From the NCBI GenBank assembly GCA_024684395.1, contig JAIKWY010000136.1:1-42789 (forward strand): a stretch of 42,789 bases of DNA, read 5' to 3'. The notes under the pieces are model-generated. The model saw only the letters and a list, made by a program, of their open reading frames with translations. It made no database searches and had not been told where the DNA came from. A program made the translations under genes and the position numbers. Within the stretch, counting starts at the first letter, position 1. Each line of letters begins with the position of its first letter. This document shows, piece after piece, positions 7,694 to 14,464 of the stretch. Origin of the DNA: Oscillospiraceae bacterium. Lineage in GTDB: Bacteria; Bacillota; Clostridia; Oscillospirales; Ruminococcaceae.

Positions 7694-8638
7694 TCACACA
7701 CCGGGGAACTGGATCTTCTTGTATTTTTCGAGCTTTGCCGCAACGGTCGCACGCTTTTCGGGATCCATGAAGAAGCCGCCCTGCGTATCTGCGATCTCAT
7801 CGCAGTGAACGCCTCTGCCCTCTTCGGAGGTGCGGTCACGTTCCAGACCATTGGCTGCGATGACGAACTTCCACTTGCCGTCCTCTGTCTTGACCAGATC
7901 GCCGCCTGCACCGCAGACTGCACATTCGATCGGATACTGAAGCCCTCTCCACTGCGGCTCGCCCAGGCAGAGGCAGTTGCTGTGGCAGTTCGGGCACCAG
8001 CCTGCATCCGGTTCGCCCAGCCAGGTACGCTCAGCAGCGGGCGTGTTCAGGGACTTCATGATATTGGCGCCGATCTCTCTGGCACGCTCCAGCTGCTCCT
8101 CATGCAGGAGAACCTGCGCCGGTGCGGGCACCATTGTCGCCATGAACATATCCACGATCTTAAAGCTGTTGGAGAAGGTCGTTGCCTGCATACACTCAAG
8201 TGCCATCGACTGCCAGGAACGGCTCGAACCGCCCACAGCGATCAGCGCACCCACACGGTCACGGGGCGTGATAGCACCGATCTTGGTCAGGAATGCCGTC
8301 TCATAAGCGAGATTGCGGTGCATGAACTTCAGGAACAGCGAGGACGGCATCAGCGCATAGGTCGGTGCCGAGAAGATCACAGCATCCTGTTCGAGCAGCA
8401 CATCCATGATTTTCTTCTTATCGTCCATCTTGTCCAGCGAACAACCGGTATGCTTGCCCATCGACATGCCCATCGTGCAGGATGTACAGCCGGTGCAGTC
8501 CAGCAGCTCATAGTCTCTCAGATTGATCATCGTGATCTCTGCGCCCTGCTCCTGACAGACGAGCAGAGCCTCTTTCAGCAGGATCTCACTGTTGCTGTCC
8601 TTACGTCCGGCGGTAACGCCCATTACTTTAAACCCCAT
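7694..8638 (-). CDS. Iron-sulfur flavoprotein / NADPH-dependent FMN reductase family
   Basis: A 314-residue flavodoxin-fold protein, probably a cytoplasmic electron-transfer flavoprotein. The N-terminus (VMGVTAGRKDSNSEIL) fits the FMN phosphate-binding loop, and APTYALMPSS (91-100) is the second flavin loop. A compact cysteine cluster, Cys48-x2-Cys51-x2-Cys54 followed by Cys66, resembles the 4Fe-4S motif of iron-sulfur flavoproteins, but the last spacing is longer than usual. The C-terminal third adds Cys215/218/222/224 and Cys239/242, which look like a zinc-ribbon or second metal site. The start at 8638 is supported by AAAGGAGA; the 24-residue upstream extension carries promoter sequence. 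It has its own promoter, divergent from the PglX-like gene. Confidence 0.85.
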   Translation of the reverse strand: MGFKVMGVTAGRKDSNSEILLKEALLVCQEQGAEITMINLRDYELLDCTGCTSCTMGMSMGKHTGCSLDKMDDKKKIMDVLLEQDAVIFSAPTYALMPSSLFLKFMHRNLAYETAFLTKIGAITPRDRVGALIAVGGSSRSWQSMALECMQATTFSNSFKIVDMFMATMVPAPAQVLLHEEQLERAREIGANIMKSLNTPAAERTWLGEPDAGWCPNCHSNCLCLGEPQWRGLQYPIECAVCGAGGDLVKTEDGKWKFVIAANGLERDRTSEEGRGVHCDEIADTQGGFFMDPEKRATVAAKLEKYKKIQFPGV

Positions 8639-8697
8639 AGCATTCTCCTTTATACATAGTATTTTTGAGACCAGTAATTCGCTGCTCCTCACATTTA

Positions 8698-8726
8698 AGT
8701 ATAACGCCATTCCGCCAAAAAGTCAA
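8698..8726 (-). promoter_or_regulatory. Promoter of the flavoprotein gene
   Basis: On the - strand, TTGACT (8726-8721) and TATACT (8703-8698) are separated by 17 bp. The -35 lies only 5 bp from the -35 of the divergent + promoter. Confidence 0.7.
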
Positions 8727-8731
8727 GTGCC

Positions 8732-8760
8732 TTGACACGGTATCTCCGATATGTTACAAT
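8732..8760 (+). promoter_or_regulatory. Promoter of the PglX C-terminal-domain gene
   Basis: TTGACA (8732-8737) and TACAAT (8755-8760) with a 17-bp spacer are followed by an AGGAGG-type site just before the ATG at 8793. It shows the ORF is set up to be expressed as a separate gene. Confidence 0.75.
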
Positions 8761-8792
8761 AATACAGTAACACGACAAAAGGAGGGCTGCAC

Positions 8793-9680
8793 ATGGGCAG
8801 ACTGATCTCTGAGAAATACGCCGCATGGGAGCAGGAATGCGAAGCCCGCTTCCGGGATCTGAAAGCGAACGAAGAAGCGCTGAACCGCATCTTCATTGAC
8901 ATCTACGGCTTACAGGACGAGCTGACCCCGGAGGTCGAGGAAAAGGACGTCACCGTGCGCCGTGCCGGCCTCGGGCGGGAGATCCGGAGTCTCATCTCCT
9001 ATGCGGTCGGATGCCTGTTCGGGCGGTATTCTGTGGATGTGGAGGGGCTCTGCTATGCAGGCGGCGAGTGGGATGCGTCCAAGTACAGAACGATCATCCC
9101 GACCACGAGCAACGTCCTCCCAATATGTGATGACGAGTATTTCGAGGACGATCTGACTGCCCGTGTGATCGAGTTTATAGCAAAAATCTACGGCGATGAC
9201 ACGCTCGAAGAGAACCTGAAATTCATCGCCGATGCCCTCGGCGGCAAGGGTACGCCCCGGGAGGTCATCCGGAATTATCTGCTGACCGGCTTCTTTGCCG
9301 ATCATTGCAGGATCTACCAGAAGCGCCCGATCTACTGGCTGTTCAGCTCCGGCAAAAAGCACGGATTCAAGGCGCTTGTGTACATGCACCGCTGGCAGGG
9401 AACGACCGTTGCGACCGTCCGCACCGACTATGTGCATGAGCTGCAGGAGCGCTACCGGACACAGCTATCGCTCCTTGCCGATCAGATGCAGACAGCTCCG
9501 GCAAGTGATCATGTCAGGCTGAAAAAGCGGCAGGAAAAGCTCGTAGAGCAGCTTGCAGAGCTCAATGCCTATGAGGAAAAACTGCATCCTATCGCCAATC
9601 AGATGCCGGGCATCGACCCCGATGACGGCGTGAAAGCGAATTATGCGAAATTTGCGAATATTTTAGAGAAGATCCGCTGA
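8793..9680 (+). CDS. Stand-alone C-terminal domain of BREX methyltransferase PglX
   Basis: A 295-residue protein matching only the C-terminal part of PglX (BrxX), the roughly 1200-residue adenine methyltransferase of BREX phage defence. Diagnostic segments, from my knowledge of the family, are LNRIFIDIYGLQDELTPEV, ISYAVGCLFGRYSVD, EVIRNYLLTGFF, KRPIYWLFSSGKK and the ending IDPDDGVKANYAKF. No methyltransferase motif (NPPY or SAM-binding loop) is present, and no other pgl/brx gene adjoins it. It is not a random fragment: it has a sigma-A promoter, an AGGAGG site and a clean ATG. A coiled-coil-like stretch lies around 213-260. It may be a decayed BREX remnant, a target-recognition or partner-binding domain used on its own, or an inhibitor of PglX. 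Identity is strong; function is unknown. Confidence 0.82.
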   Translation: MGRLISEKYAAWEQECEARFRDLKANEEALNRIFIDIYGLQDELTPEVEEKDVTVRRAGLGREIRSLISYAVGCLFGRYSVDVEGLCYAGGEWDASKYRTIIPTTSNVLPICDDEYFEDDLTARVIEFIAKIYGDDTLEENLKFIADALGGKGTPREVIRNYLLTGFFADHCRIYQKRPIYWLFSSGKKHGFKALVYMHRWQGTTVATVRTDYVHELQERYRTQLSLLADQMQTAPASDHVRLKKRQEKLVEQLAELNAYEEKLHPIANQMPGIDPDDGVKANYAKFANILEKIR

Positions 9681-9777
9681 CCGAGCCTTTCGGATCGTAT
9701 TTTGAGAGATGGTCTGCAAATATTAAATATCATTTACTAAATAATGTTTCTTATTGTTGTATCCTATGAAAAAAAGC

Positions 9778-9826
9778 TTGCATTTTCCGGAATACTATGC
9801 TATAATAGGTGTATCATAGCATGATA
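9778..9826 (+). promoter_or_regulatory. Extended -10 promoter with operator-like dyad
   Basis: TTGCAT (9778-9783), 17 bp, then TGC plus TATAAT (9798-9806). Directly downstream, over the expected transcription start, is a 15-bp dyad TATCAT-AGC-ATGATA (9812-9826) that could bind a repressor. It serves the binding-protein gene at 9861. Confidence 0.7.
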
Positions 9827-9860
9827 GCCATGAATGATCGACAACAGGGGGGGATTGATC

Positions 9861-11411
9861 ATGAGATTCAAAAGACCGATCGCTTTCACCGCTGCGCTGC
9901 TCGTACTGGCAGGCGGTATCGGATCGTATTCCGATTCACTGCACGACAAAGCGCTGCGAAGCTACGCAAACCAGTTCGGTGATATCAACGGTGACGGCGA
10001 AGTCAACGCATCGGACGCAACGCTCATTCTGAGCTACTCCGCCTATCGCGGGACAGGCGGCGATCTGACGCTCGAAGCCTGGCTCCGTGGCAATGGCTAT
10101 GAGCCGGAGATCATGACCGAAGAACCAACAGACACAACTGAAACGTCCACCGATGAAACCGATCTGACTGATGGATCCGAAGAAATGACGGAAGCAGCTG
10201 AGATCGACCTTGAGAACAGCAACGATACGCTGACCGTCCTGGGCTGGAACATTGACCAGGTGCAGTACACGGATCATTATGCAGCGCACTACGCAGAGCT
10301 GGGCATTGATGTCGATTTCAAGGCGATCGCTTACATCGGCTACGAGATGCCGGAACAGCTCCAGACCTATGTGAACGGCGGCGAGGATGCCGATCTGTTC
10401 ATGGTGGAGCCTGACTGGATGTGGCAGGTCGCAGGAGATGACGGGCTCGCTATGCCCCTCTCCGAGCTGGGCATCACCGAAGCAGACTATGCCGATGCAT
10501 ATCCGTATGCCGTAGAGATCGGCAAGGACCAGAACGGTGAACTGATGGCAGCGGCAGCAGATATCTGCCCGGGCTTCTATGCCTATAACGCCGACCTTGC
10601 TGCCGAATACCTCGGCGTCTCCACACCGGAGGAGATGCAGGCAAAGGTCTGCGACTGGCAGACCTTTGAAGCGACCGCCGAGGAGCTGAAACAGGCATCC
10701 GGCGGCAGCGTGACCATCACAGCAACGATCGACGGCATGTGGAAAGCCTTCTCCACCAACACCGACTACAGCTGGGTCAATGACGGCAATATCGTGACCG
10801 ATCAGGCGGAAGTCTTCCTGAATATAGCAAGACGATTCAGCGGCAACGGCTATGTAGATCCGGAGCTCAACCAGTGGACAGATGACTGGTTCGACCTGAG
10901 CCAGAGCGACGACACGATGGGCTTCTTCTACTCATCCTGGACACTGTATCCGAGCGGCAGCTACGCCTATCCGAGCGGCAACTGGAAGATCGTCAAGGGT
11001 CCGGATGCGTTCTTCTGGGGCGGCAACTGGTTCTGCGCCGCATCAACATGCAATTCCAAGGCAGCTGCGGCAGACTTTCTCCGCACCTTCACGATAGATA
11101 AGGATCGGATGCAGGACTTCATGCTCGAACAAAGCGATCTGTTTGGCGACGGCTATTTCATCAGCAACAACCAGAAGGTCATCGCCGCACTCGAAGGCAG
11201 CAGCGACCTCCTCGGCGGTCAGGATCCGCTCCCCGTCATGGACGAAGTGGCAAAGAGCATCCGTTGGGACAGCACCAAAGCAAGCCCCTATGACCTCGAC
11301 ATCCGCAGCCAGTTCCCGTTCTCTTATAGCATCCGGTATGATGAGCCGGATGATGAACTCATCCAGTTCTACAAAGACTGCGTCCATTGCAGCTACGAAG
11401 AGCTGCAATAA
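9861..11411 (+). CDS. Secreted ABC-type sugar-binding protein with half-dockerin and no lipobox
   Basis: A 516-residue extracellular solute-binding protein, probably of the carbohydrate-binding family 1 type, from residue about 128 to the end. Its pattern (TLTVLGWNIDQVQY, GEDADLFMVEPDW, GFYAYNADLAAEYLGV, GYVDPELNQWTDDWF) fits sugar-binding proteins. Residues 40-60 (GDINGDGEVNASDATLILSY) are one dockerin/EF-hand repeat, followed by a Thr/Glu/Asp linker. The signal peptide contains no cysteine, so it is not a standard lipoprotein. A G-rich site lies 7 bp before the ATG at 9861; nine extra in-frame codons upstream are not needed. No permease or ATPase gene is adjacent. The half-dockerin might form a homodimeric dock or simply be a calcium-binding stalk. 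Confidence 0.85.
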   Translation: MRFKRPIAFTAALLVLAGGIGSYSDSLHDKALRSYANQFGDINGDGEVNASDATLILSYSAYRGTGGDLTLEAWLRGNGYEPEIMTEEPTDTTETSTDETDLTDGSEEMTEAAEIDLENSNDTLTVLGWNIDQVQYTDHYAAHYAELGIDVDFKAIAYIGYEMPEQLQTYVNGGEDADLFMVEPDWMWQVAGDDGLAMPLSELGITEADYADAYPYAVEIGKDQNGELMAAAADICPGFYAYNADLAAEYLGVSTPEEMQAKVCDWQTFEATAEELKQASGGSVTITATIDGMWKAFSTNTDYSWVNDGNIVTDQAEVFLNIARRFSGNGYVDPELNQWTDDWFDLSQSDDTMGFFYSSWTLYPSGSYAYPSGNWKIVKGPDAFFWGGNWFCAASTCNSKAAAADFLRTFTIDKDRMQDFMLEQSDLFGDGYFISNNQKVIAALEGSSDLLGGQDPLPVMDEVAKSIRWDSTKASPYDLDIRSQFPFSYSIRYDEPDDELIQFYKDCVHCSYEELQ

Positions 11412-11422
11412 CCCGGCACCCC

Positions 11423-11457
11423 AAAGGCTGTGTGACCTGACGGTCATACAGCCTTTT
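11423..11457 (+). terminator. Terminator of the binding-protein gene
   Basis: A 15-bp stem with one G-T wobble (arms 11423-11437 and 11442-11456) and a 4-nt loop ends in TTTT, 12 bp after the stop codon. Confidence 0.8.
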
Positions 11458-11490
11458 CGCTAAACACAGCCGCTCCAAAGGAGGTAAATC

Positions 11491-11844
11491 ATGGACAACA
11501 AGCCGATCGAAACACCCGAAGAACAAGCCAATGATCGCTTAGCCGCCGCCAAGAGGATCCTTGCAAAGGCACGAGCTGCTCACGAAAGGGATAAGCAGCG
11601 CCTCGAACAGGCGATGGAGGAGGCGCACAAAGCCGGCAAACCGCCTTTCGATGTCAAGGAGTTTCTGAGCTATTACCGCTATTTTGGCGCTTTCGGTCCC
11701 GGCACCTGGGATGGGGACATCTCTGAGATCAGTGAAGAATCGCTGTTCAGCTACAAATATCAGTATTACGTTGAGCATCCGGAGATGACATCCGCCCGTG
11801 AGCTTGCCATCTATCTGAATAAAAGGGAGAGTCAATGGGAGTAA
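11491..11844 (+). CDS. Small hypothetical protein upstream of Fe-ADH
   Basis: A 117-residue soluble, charged protein of no family I recognise. AAAGGAGG stands at proper spacing before the ATG at 11491. The first half (about 8-50) is a lysine/alanine/glutamate-rich probable helix (AAAKRILAKARAAHERDKQR). The second half carries an aromatic run (YYRYFGAFGPGTWDGD) and the pattern SLFSYKYQYYVEHPEM. There is no signal peptide or membrane segment. Its stop lies 2 bp before the likely start of the alcohol dehydrogenase, so the two are almost certainly co-transcribed. No promoter is obvious in the 30 bp after the preceding terminator, so read-through may supply transcription. Confidence 0.75.
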   Translation: MDNKPIETPEEQANDRLAAAKRILAKARAAHERDKQRLEQAMEEAHKAGKPPFDVKEFLSYYRYFGAFGPGTWDGDISEISEESLFSYKYQYYVEHPEMTSARELAIYLNKRESQWE

Positions 11845-11846
11845 TC

Positions 11847-12923
11847 ATGAAATACTACATGCCAACAAGAGTCTGGCAGGAGCCGGACTGCGTGAAACGC
11901 CACGCCGCAGAGATCGCCGCACTCGGTAGCTCTGCCCTGCTCGTCACCGGCAGACAATCTGCACGGAACAACGGATCACTCGAAGATGTCGTAAATGCCC
12001 TGACAACGCATGGCATCCGCTACACGGTCTTCGATCAGGTCGAGGAAAACCCGTCTGTGGAGACGGTCATGACGGCAAGGGATGCCGGGCTTGCCGCAGG
12101 TGCGGACTTTGTGATCGGCATCGGCGGCGGTTCTCCGCTCGATGCGGCAAAAGCCATTGCCGTGATGATGGCGCACCCGGACAAAGACTGGCACTACCTC
12201 TATGAAAAGGCGGAACCCTCCGCCCTGCCGGTCATTGCCGTCCCGACCACTTGCGGCACCGGCTCGGAGGTCACGGGCGTTTCGGTGCTCACCCGGCATG
12301 ACCTCGGGACAAAGGTCTCCATGACCCACAAGGTCTTCCCTGCCCTGGCGCTCGTGGATGGGAAATACCTGCTGTCGGCGCCGCACCAGCTCCTTGTCAA
12401 TACGGCTGTCGATGCCCTTGCGCATCTGATCGAGAGCGCCGTCAATGCCAGTGCAGATGCGTACAGCGATATGCTCGCATTTGCCGGTCTGCACGGCTGG
12501 CGTGCGCATCTGCCGTATCTGCAAGGCGAAACCGAGCTTAATGCCGAAGCGGCACAGCATCTCATGCATGTTTCGAGCCTTGCGGGCATGTCCATCGCCC
12601 AGACCGGCACGAGCATCCCCCATGCGCTGAGCTACATTCTGACCACACAGGGCGACATCCCGCACGGTGCGGCAGTCGGCATCTTTCAGGCGAATTTCCT
12701 GCAATTTGCAGAAGCGAGCCGCCGTGATGCGGTACTGCAAGCAGCAGGCTTTGCCGATGTTGATGCACTGCGGGAGACACTGCGTGGACTGCTCCATGTA
12801 CAGCCGGATCCGGCGCTGCTCGAACGCTCGGCGGAAAGCGTGCTTCACAACCCCGCAAAGCTCAAAAGCTGCCCGTATCCTGTGGACGAGCAGACCATGC
12901 GGCAGATCATCACAGATCTATGA
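11847..12923 (+). CDS. Iron-containing alcohol dehydrogenase
   Basis: A 358-residue group III (iron-activated) alcohol dehydrogenase that interconverts an alcohol or diol and an aldehyde or ketone using NAD(P). The dinucleotide-binding GIGGGSPLDAAK is at 91-102 and PTTCGTGSEVT at 133-143. Metal ligands are complete: Asp189, His193, His259 and His273 (in DALAHLIES, SIPHALSY and DIPHGAAVG). Two starts are possible: 11835, overlapping the upstream gene, and 11847. I prefer 11847 because a GGGAG site precedes it by 5 bp and the overlap disappears. The physiological substrate cannot be told; ethanol or butanol formation is common in such fermenters. Confidence 0.92.
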   Translation: MKYYMPTRVWQEPDCVKRHAAEIAALGSSALLVTGRQSARNNGSLEDVVNALTTHGIRYTVFDQVEENPSVETVMTARDAGLAAGADFVIGIGGGSPLDAAKAIAVMMAHPDKDWHYLYEKAEPSALPVIAVPTTCGTGSEVTGVSVLTRHDLGTKVSMTHKVFPALALVDGKYLLSAPHQLLVNTAVDALAHLIESAVNASADAYSDMLAFAGLHGWRAHLPYLQGETELNAEAAQHLMHVSSLAGMSIAQTGTSIPHALSYILTTQGDIPHGAAVGIFQANFLQFAEASRRDAVLQAAGFADVDALRETLRGLLHVQPDPALLERSAESVLHNPAKLKSCPYPVDEQTMRQIITDL

Positions 12924-12932
12924 GAGAGACGC

Positions 12933-12965
12933 AAAATGCGGAACGCTCATCACGTTCCGCATTTT
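12933..12965. terminator. Bidirectional terminator
   Basis: Arms AAAATGCGGAACG (12933-12945) and CGTTCCGCATTTT (12953-12965) form a perfect 13-bp stem flanked by A and T runs. It separates the convergent alcohol dehydrogenase and dockerin genes. Confidence 0.85.
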
Positions 12966-12982
12966 TGTATGTTCCTGTTAGT

Positions 12983-14464
12983 TTAGGATCCGATCTTAAC
13001 GCCGCCCCATTCCACAACGGTAAAGCCGCTGCGCTCAAAGGTCGGCAGCTCCTGCGGCTCGATCTCCACAGCCTCTTCAAGCGGGATATATGCCATGAAG
13101 ATGCGGCATTCGGTGTCCGGCGCAGGTGTGATGGTCAGCTTGGCGGTATCGGTGTAGGCATCGTCCTGGAATGCGATCAGGTTGAAGGCATTGTGCTCCA
13201 TCAGCGGCAGCCAGTAGACGATGAACTCGTTCATCTCGTTCTCGGTCAGGCCCATGTAGGTGCGCTTCTCCTTGCGGAACTGCTCCGTATTGCATCCGGC
13301 AACACAGAAGCCCTTCGAGTAATCAAATCTCGTGCTGCAATTCACGCTGTCCCAGAACAAGTATCTGTGGTGTGTCCCGTCTGCCTTGTTCAGCAGCGTG
13401 CCGTCCGGGTAGGCGGTCACATCCCAGCCGTTATTGTACTTCGGATAGGTCGTGTTGAGCTCCGATTCCGTCAGATCCAACTCCACATGCACATCCGTCT
13501 CCTGCTCAGGATACAGATAGATGACGGGCTTTGCGGGAGCCACCTCATAGATGACCGTCCGGTTGCCATAGTCATCAACTAATTTGATCCAGCCAGACTG
13601 CCCGTTGTATTCCGTAAACAGCCATTCGTCATTCCCTTCCTGATAGCCCATCTCCCTGAGTATCACGCCCTTTGGGAGGTACGTGATCCTGCGGGTCGTT
13701 TCGCTCGGACCAGCATAGAAAGTCAGCTTATCCTTCATAACAGAGAAGATCGTACCAAACTCGACCTGAACATCCGGTCTGATATAATTATCCCGTTGTT
13801 TGAGGATCCGCCGCTTCATCAGACCGAGGTCAAATACATCGACCTCGCCGTCCATATTCAGATCGGCAGCCCAGAAGTAGCCGTTCTGCTCCGCAGGCAC
13901 ACCGAGCAACCAGCGCTGGAGCATGATGACATCGGTCGTGCCGGTATCGCCGTCACCGTCAATATCGCCGTCCGGCACTGCAACATCGCCCTCCAGCGGG
14001 GGGAGTATCTCATCTGTCGTCTCTTCGATGATTTCATCAGGCGGCAGAGGGATGCCCGCTGTCGGCGGGAGCTCCTCATCTGTCGGATCTTCCGGCGGCA
14101 TCGTTTCGCCCTCGACCGGCGGAATGGTTGTCGTCGTAGTCGTTTCGGAAGGATCCTCTGCCATGTAGGTGCCGATCGGGTCGGTCATACGGTATTCCTC
14201 GGTGGTCGTCCATTCCGGATCTTCCGCCATCATGGTGCCGATGGGCTCCGTCTGTTCATTCACAGGCGTTGTGTACGGATCCTCCGCGATCATCGTGCCG
14301 ACGATCGGCTCGTCACAGGTCGTTGTGGTCGTTTCGCCGTTCTGGGTACGCTCCCCTGCTTCCTGCTCCTTCGCAGACGAGACCGCAGCCGTTCCGGCAA
14401 CAGCGACAGTACCGACAGCCACCGAAGCCAGCAGTGCAGAGATCTCCTTGGTGAATTTTCTCAT
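12983..14464 (-). CDS. Secreted dockerin protein with AEDP repeats, SH3-like segment and KPVIYLYPE module; candidate radical SAM substrate
   Basis: A 493-residue secreted protein. Its N-terminus (MRKFTKEISALLASVAVGTV) is a signal or leader-like segment. Next comes a Thr/Glu/Pro-rich region holding three copies of (V/I)GT(M/Y)xAEDP at 55-63, 75-83 and 97-105, with a lone Cys50 just before the first. Proline-rich linkers lead to a type I dockerin (about 166-220; GDIDGDGDTGTTD, DLNMDGEVDVFDLGLMKRR). An SH3-like segment (about 235-305) and the KPVIYLYPE module (312 to end) follow. The last two parts are near-copies of those in the 1804-4071 protein. The start overlaps the radical SAM gene's stop by 4 bp (ATGA), with AAAGGAGG upstream inside that gene. 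Modification of the repeat region by that enzyme is inference from coupling. Confidence 0.88.
   Translation of the reverse strand: MRKFTKEISALLASVAVGTVAVAGTAAVSSAKEQEAGERTQNGETTTTTCDEPIVGTMIAEDPYTTPVNEQTEPIGTMMAEDPEWTTTEEYRMTDPIGTYMAEDPSETTTTTTIPPVEGETMPPEDPTDEELPPTAGIPLPPDEIIEETTDEILPPLEGDVAVPDGDIDGDGDTGTTDVIMLQRWLLGVPAEQNGYFWAADLNMDGEVDVFDLGLMKRRILKQRDNYIRPDVQVEFGTIFSVMKDKLTFYAGPSETTRRITYLPKGVILREMGYQEGNDEWLFTEYNGQSGWIKLVDDYGNRTVIYEVAPAKPVIYLYPEQETDVHVELDLTESELNTTYPKYNNGWDVTAYPDGTLLNKADGTHHRYLFWDSVNCSTRFDYSKGFCVAGCNTEQFRKEKRTYMGLTENEMNEFIVYWLPLMEHNAFNLIAFQDDAYTDTAKLTITPAPDTECRIFMAYIPLEEAVEIEPQELPTFERSGFTVVEWGGVKIGS
14150..14302 (-). repeat. Three imperfect coding repeats GT(M/Y)xAEDP
   Basis: The repeat units lie at 14276-14302, 14216-14242 and 14150-14176 and encode VGTMIAEDP, IGTMMAEDP and IGTYMAEDP. 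They are separated by 11- and 13-residue Thr/Glu-rich spacers. Synonymous differences between copies suggest that the peptide, not the DNA, is conserved. Confidence 0.75.

Noticed and set aside
8793-9680. Complete BREX system
   Set aside because: No BrxA, BrxB, BrxC, PglZ or methyltransferase domain is present; only the PglX tail is encoded.
12983-14464. Reading the AEDP-repeat protein as a conventional short RiPP precursor
   Set aside because: It is a full-length secreted dockerin protein with a Sec-type N-terminus, so a classical cleaved leader/core peptide is unlikely; modification of the intact protein is the better hypothesis.
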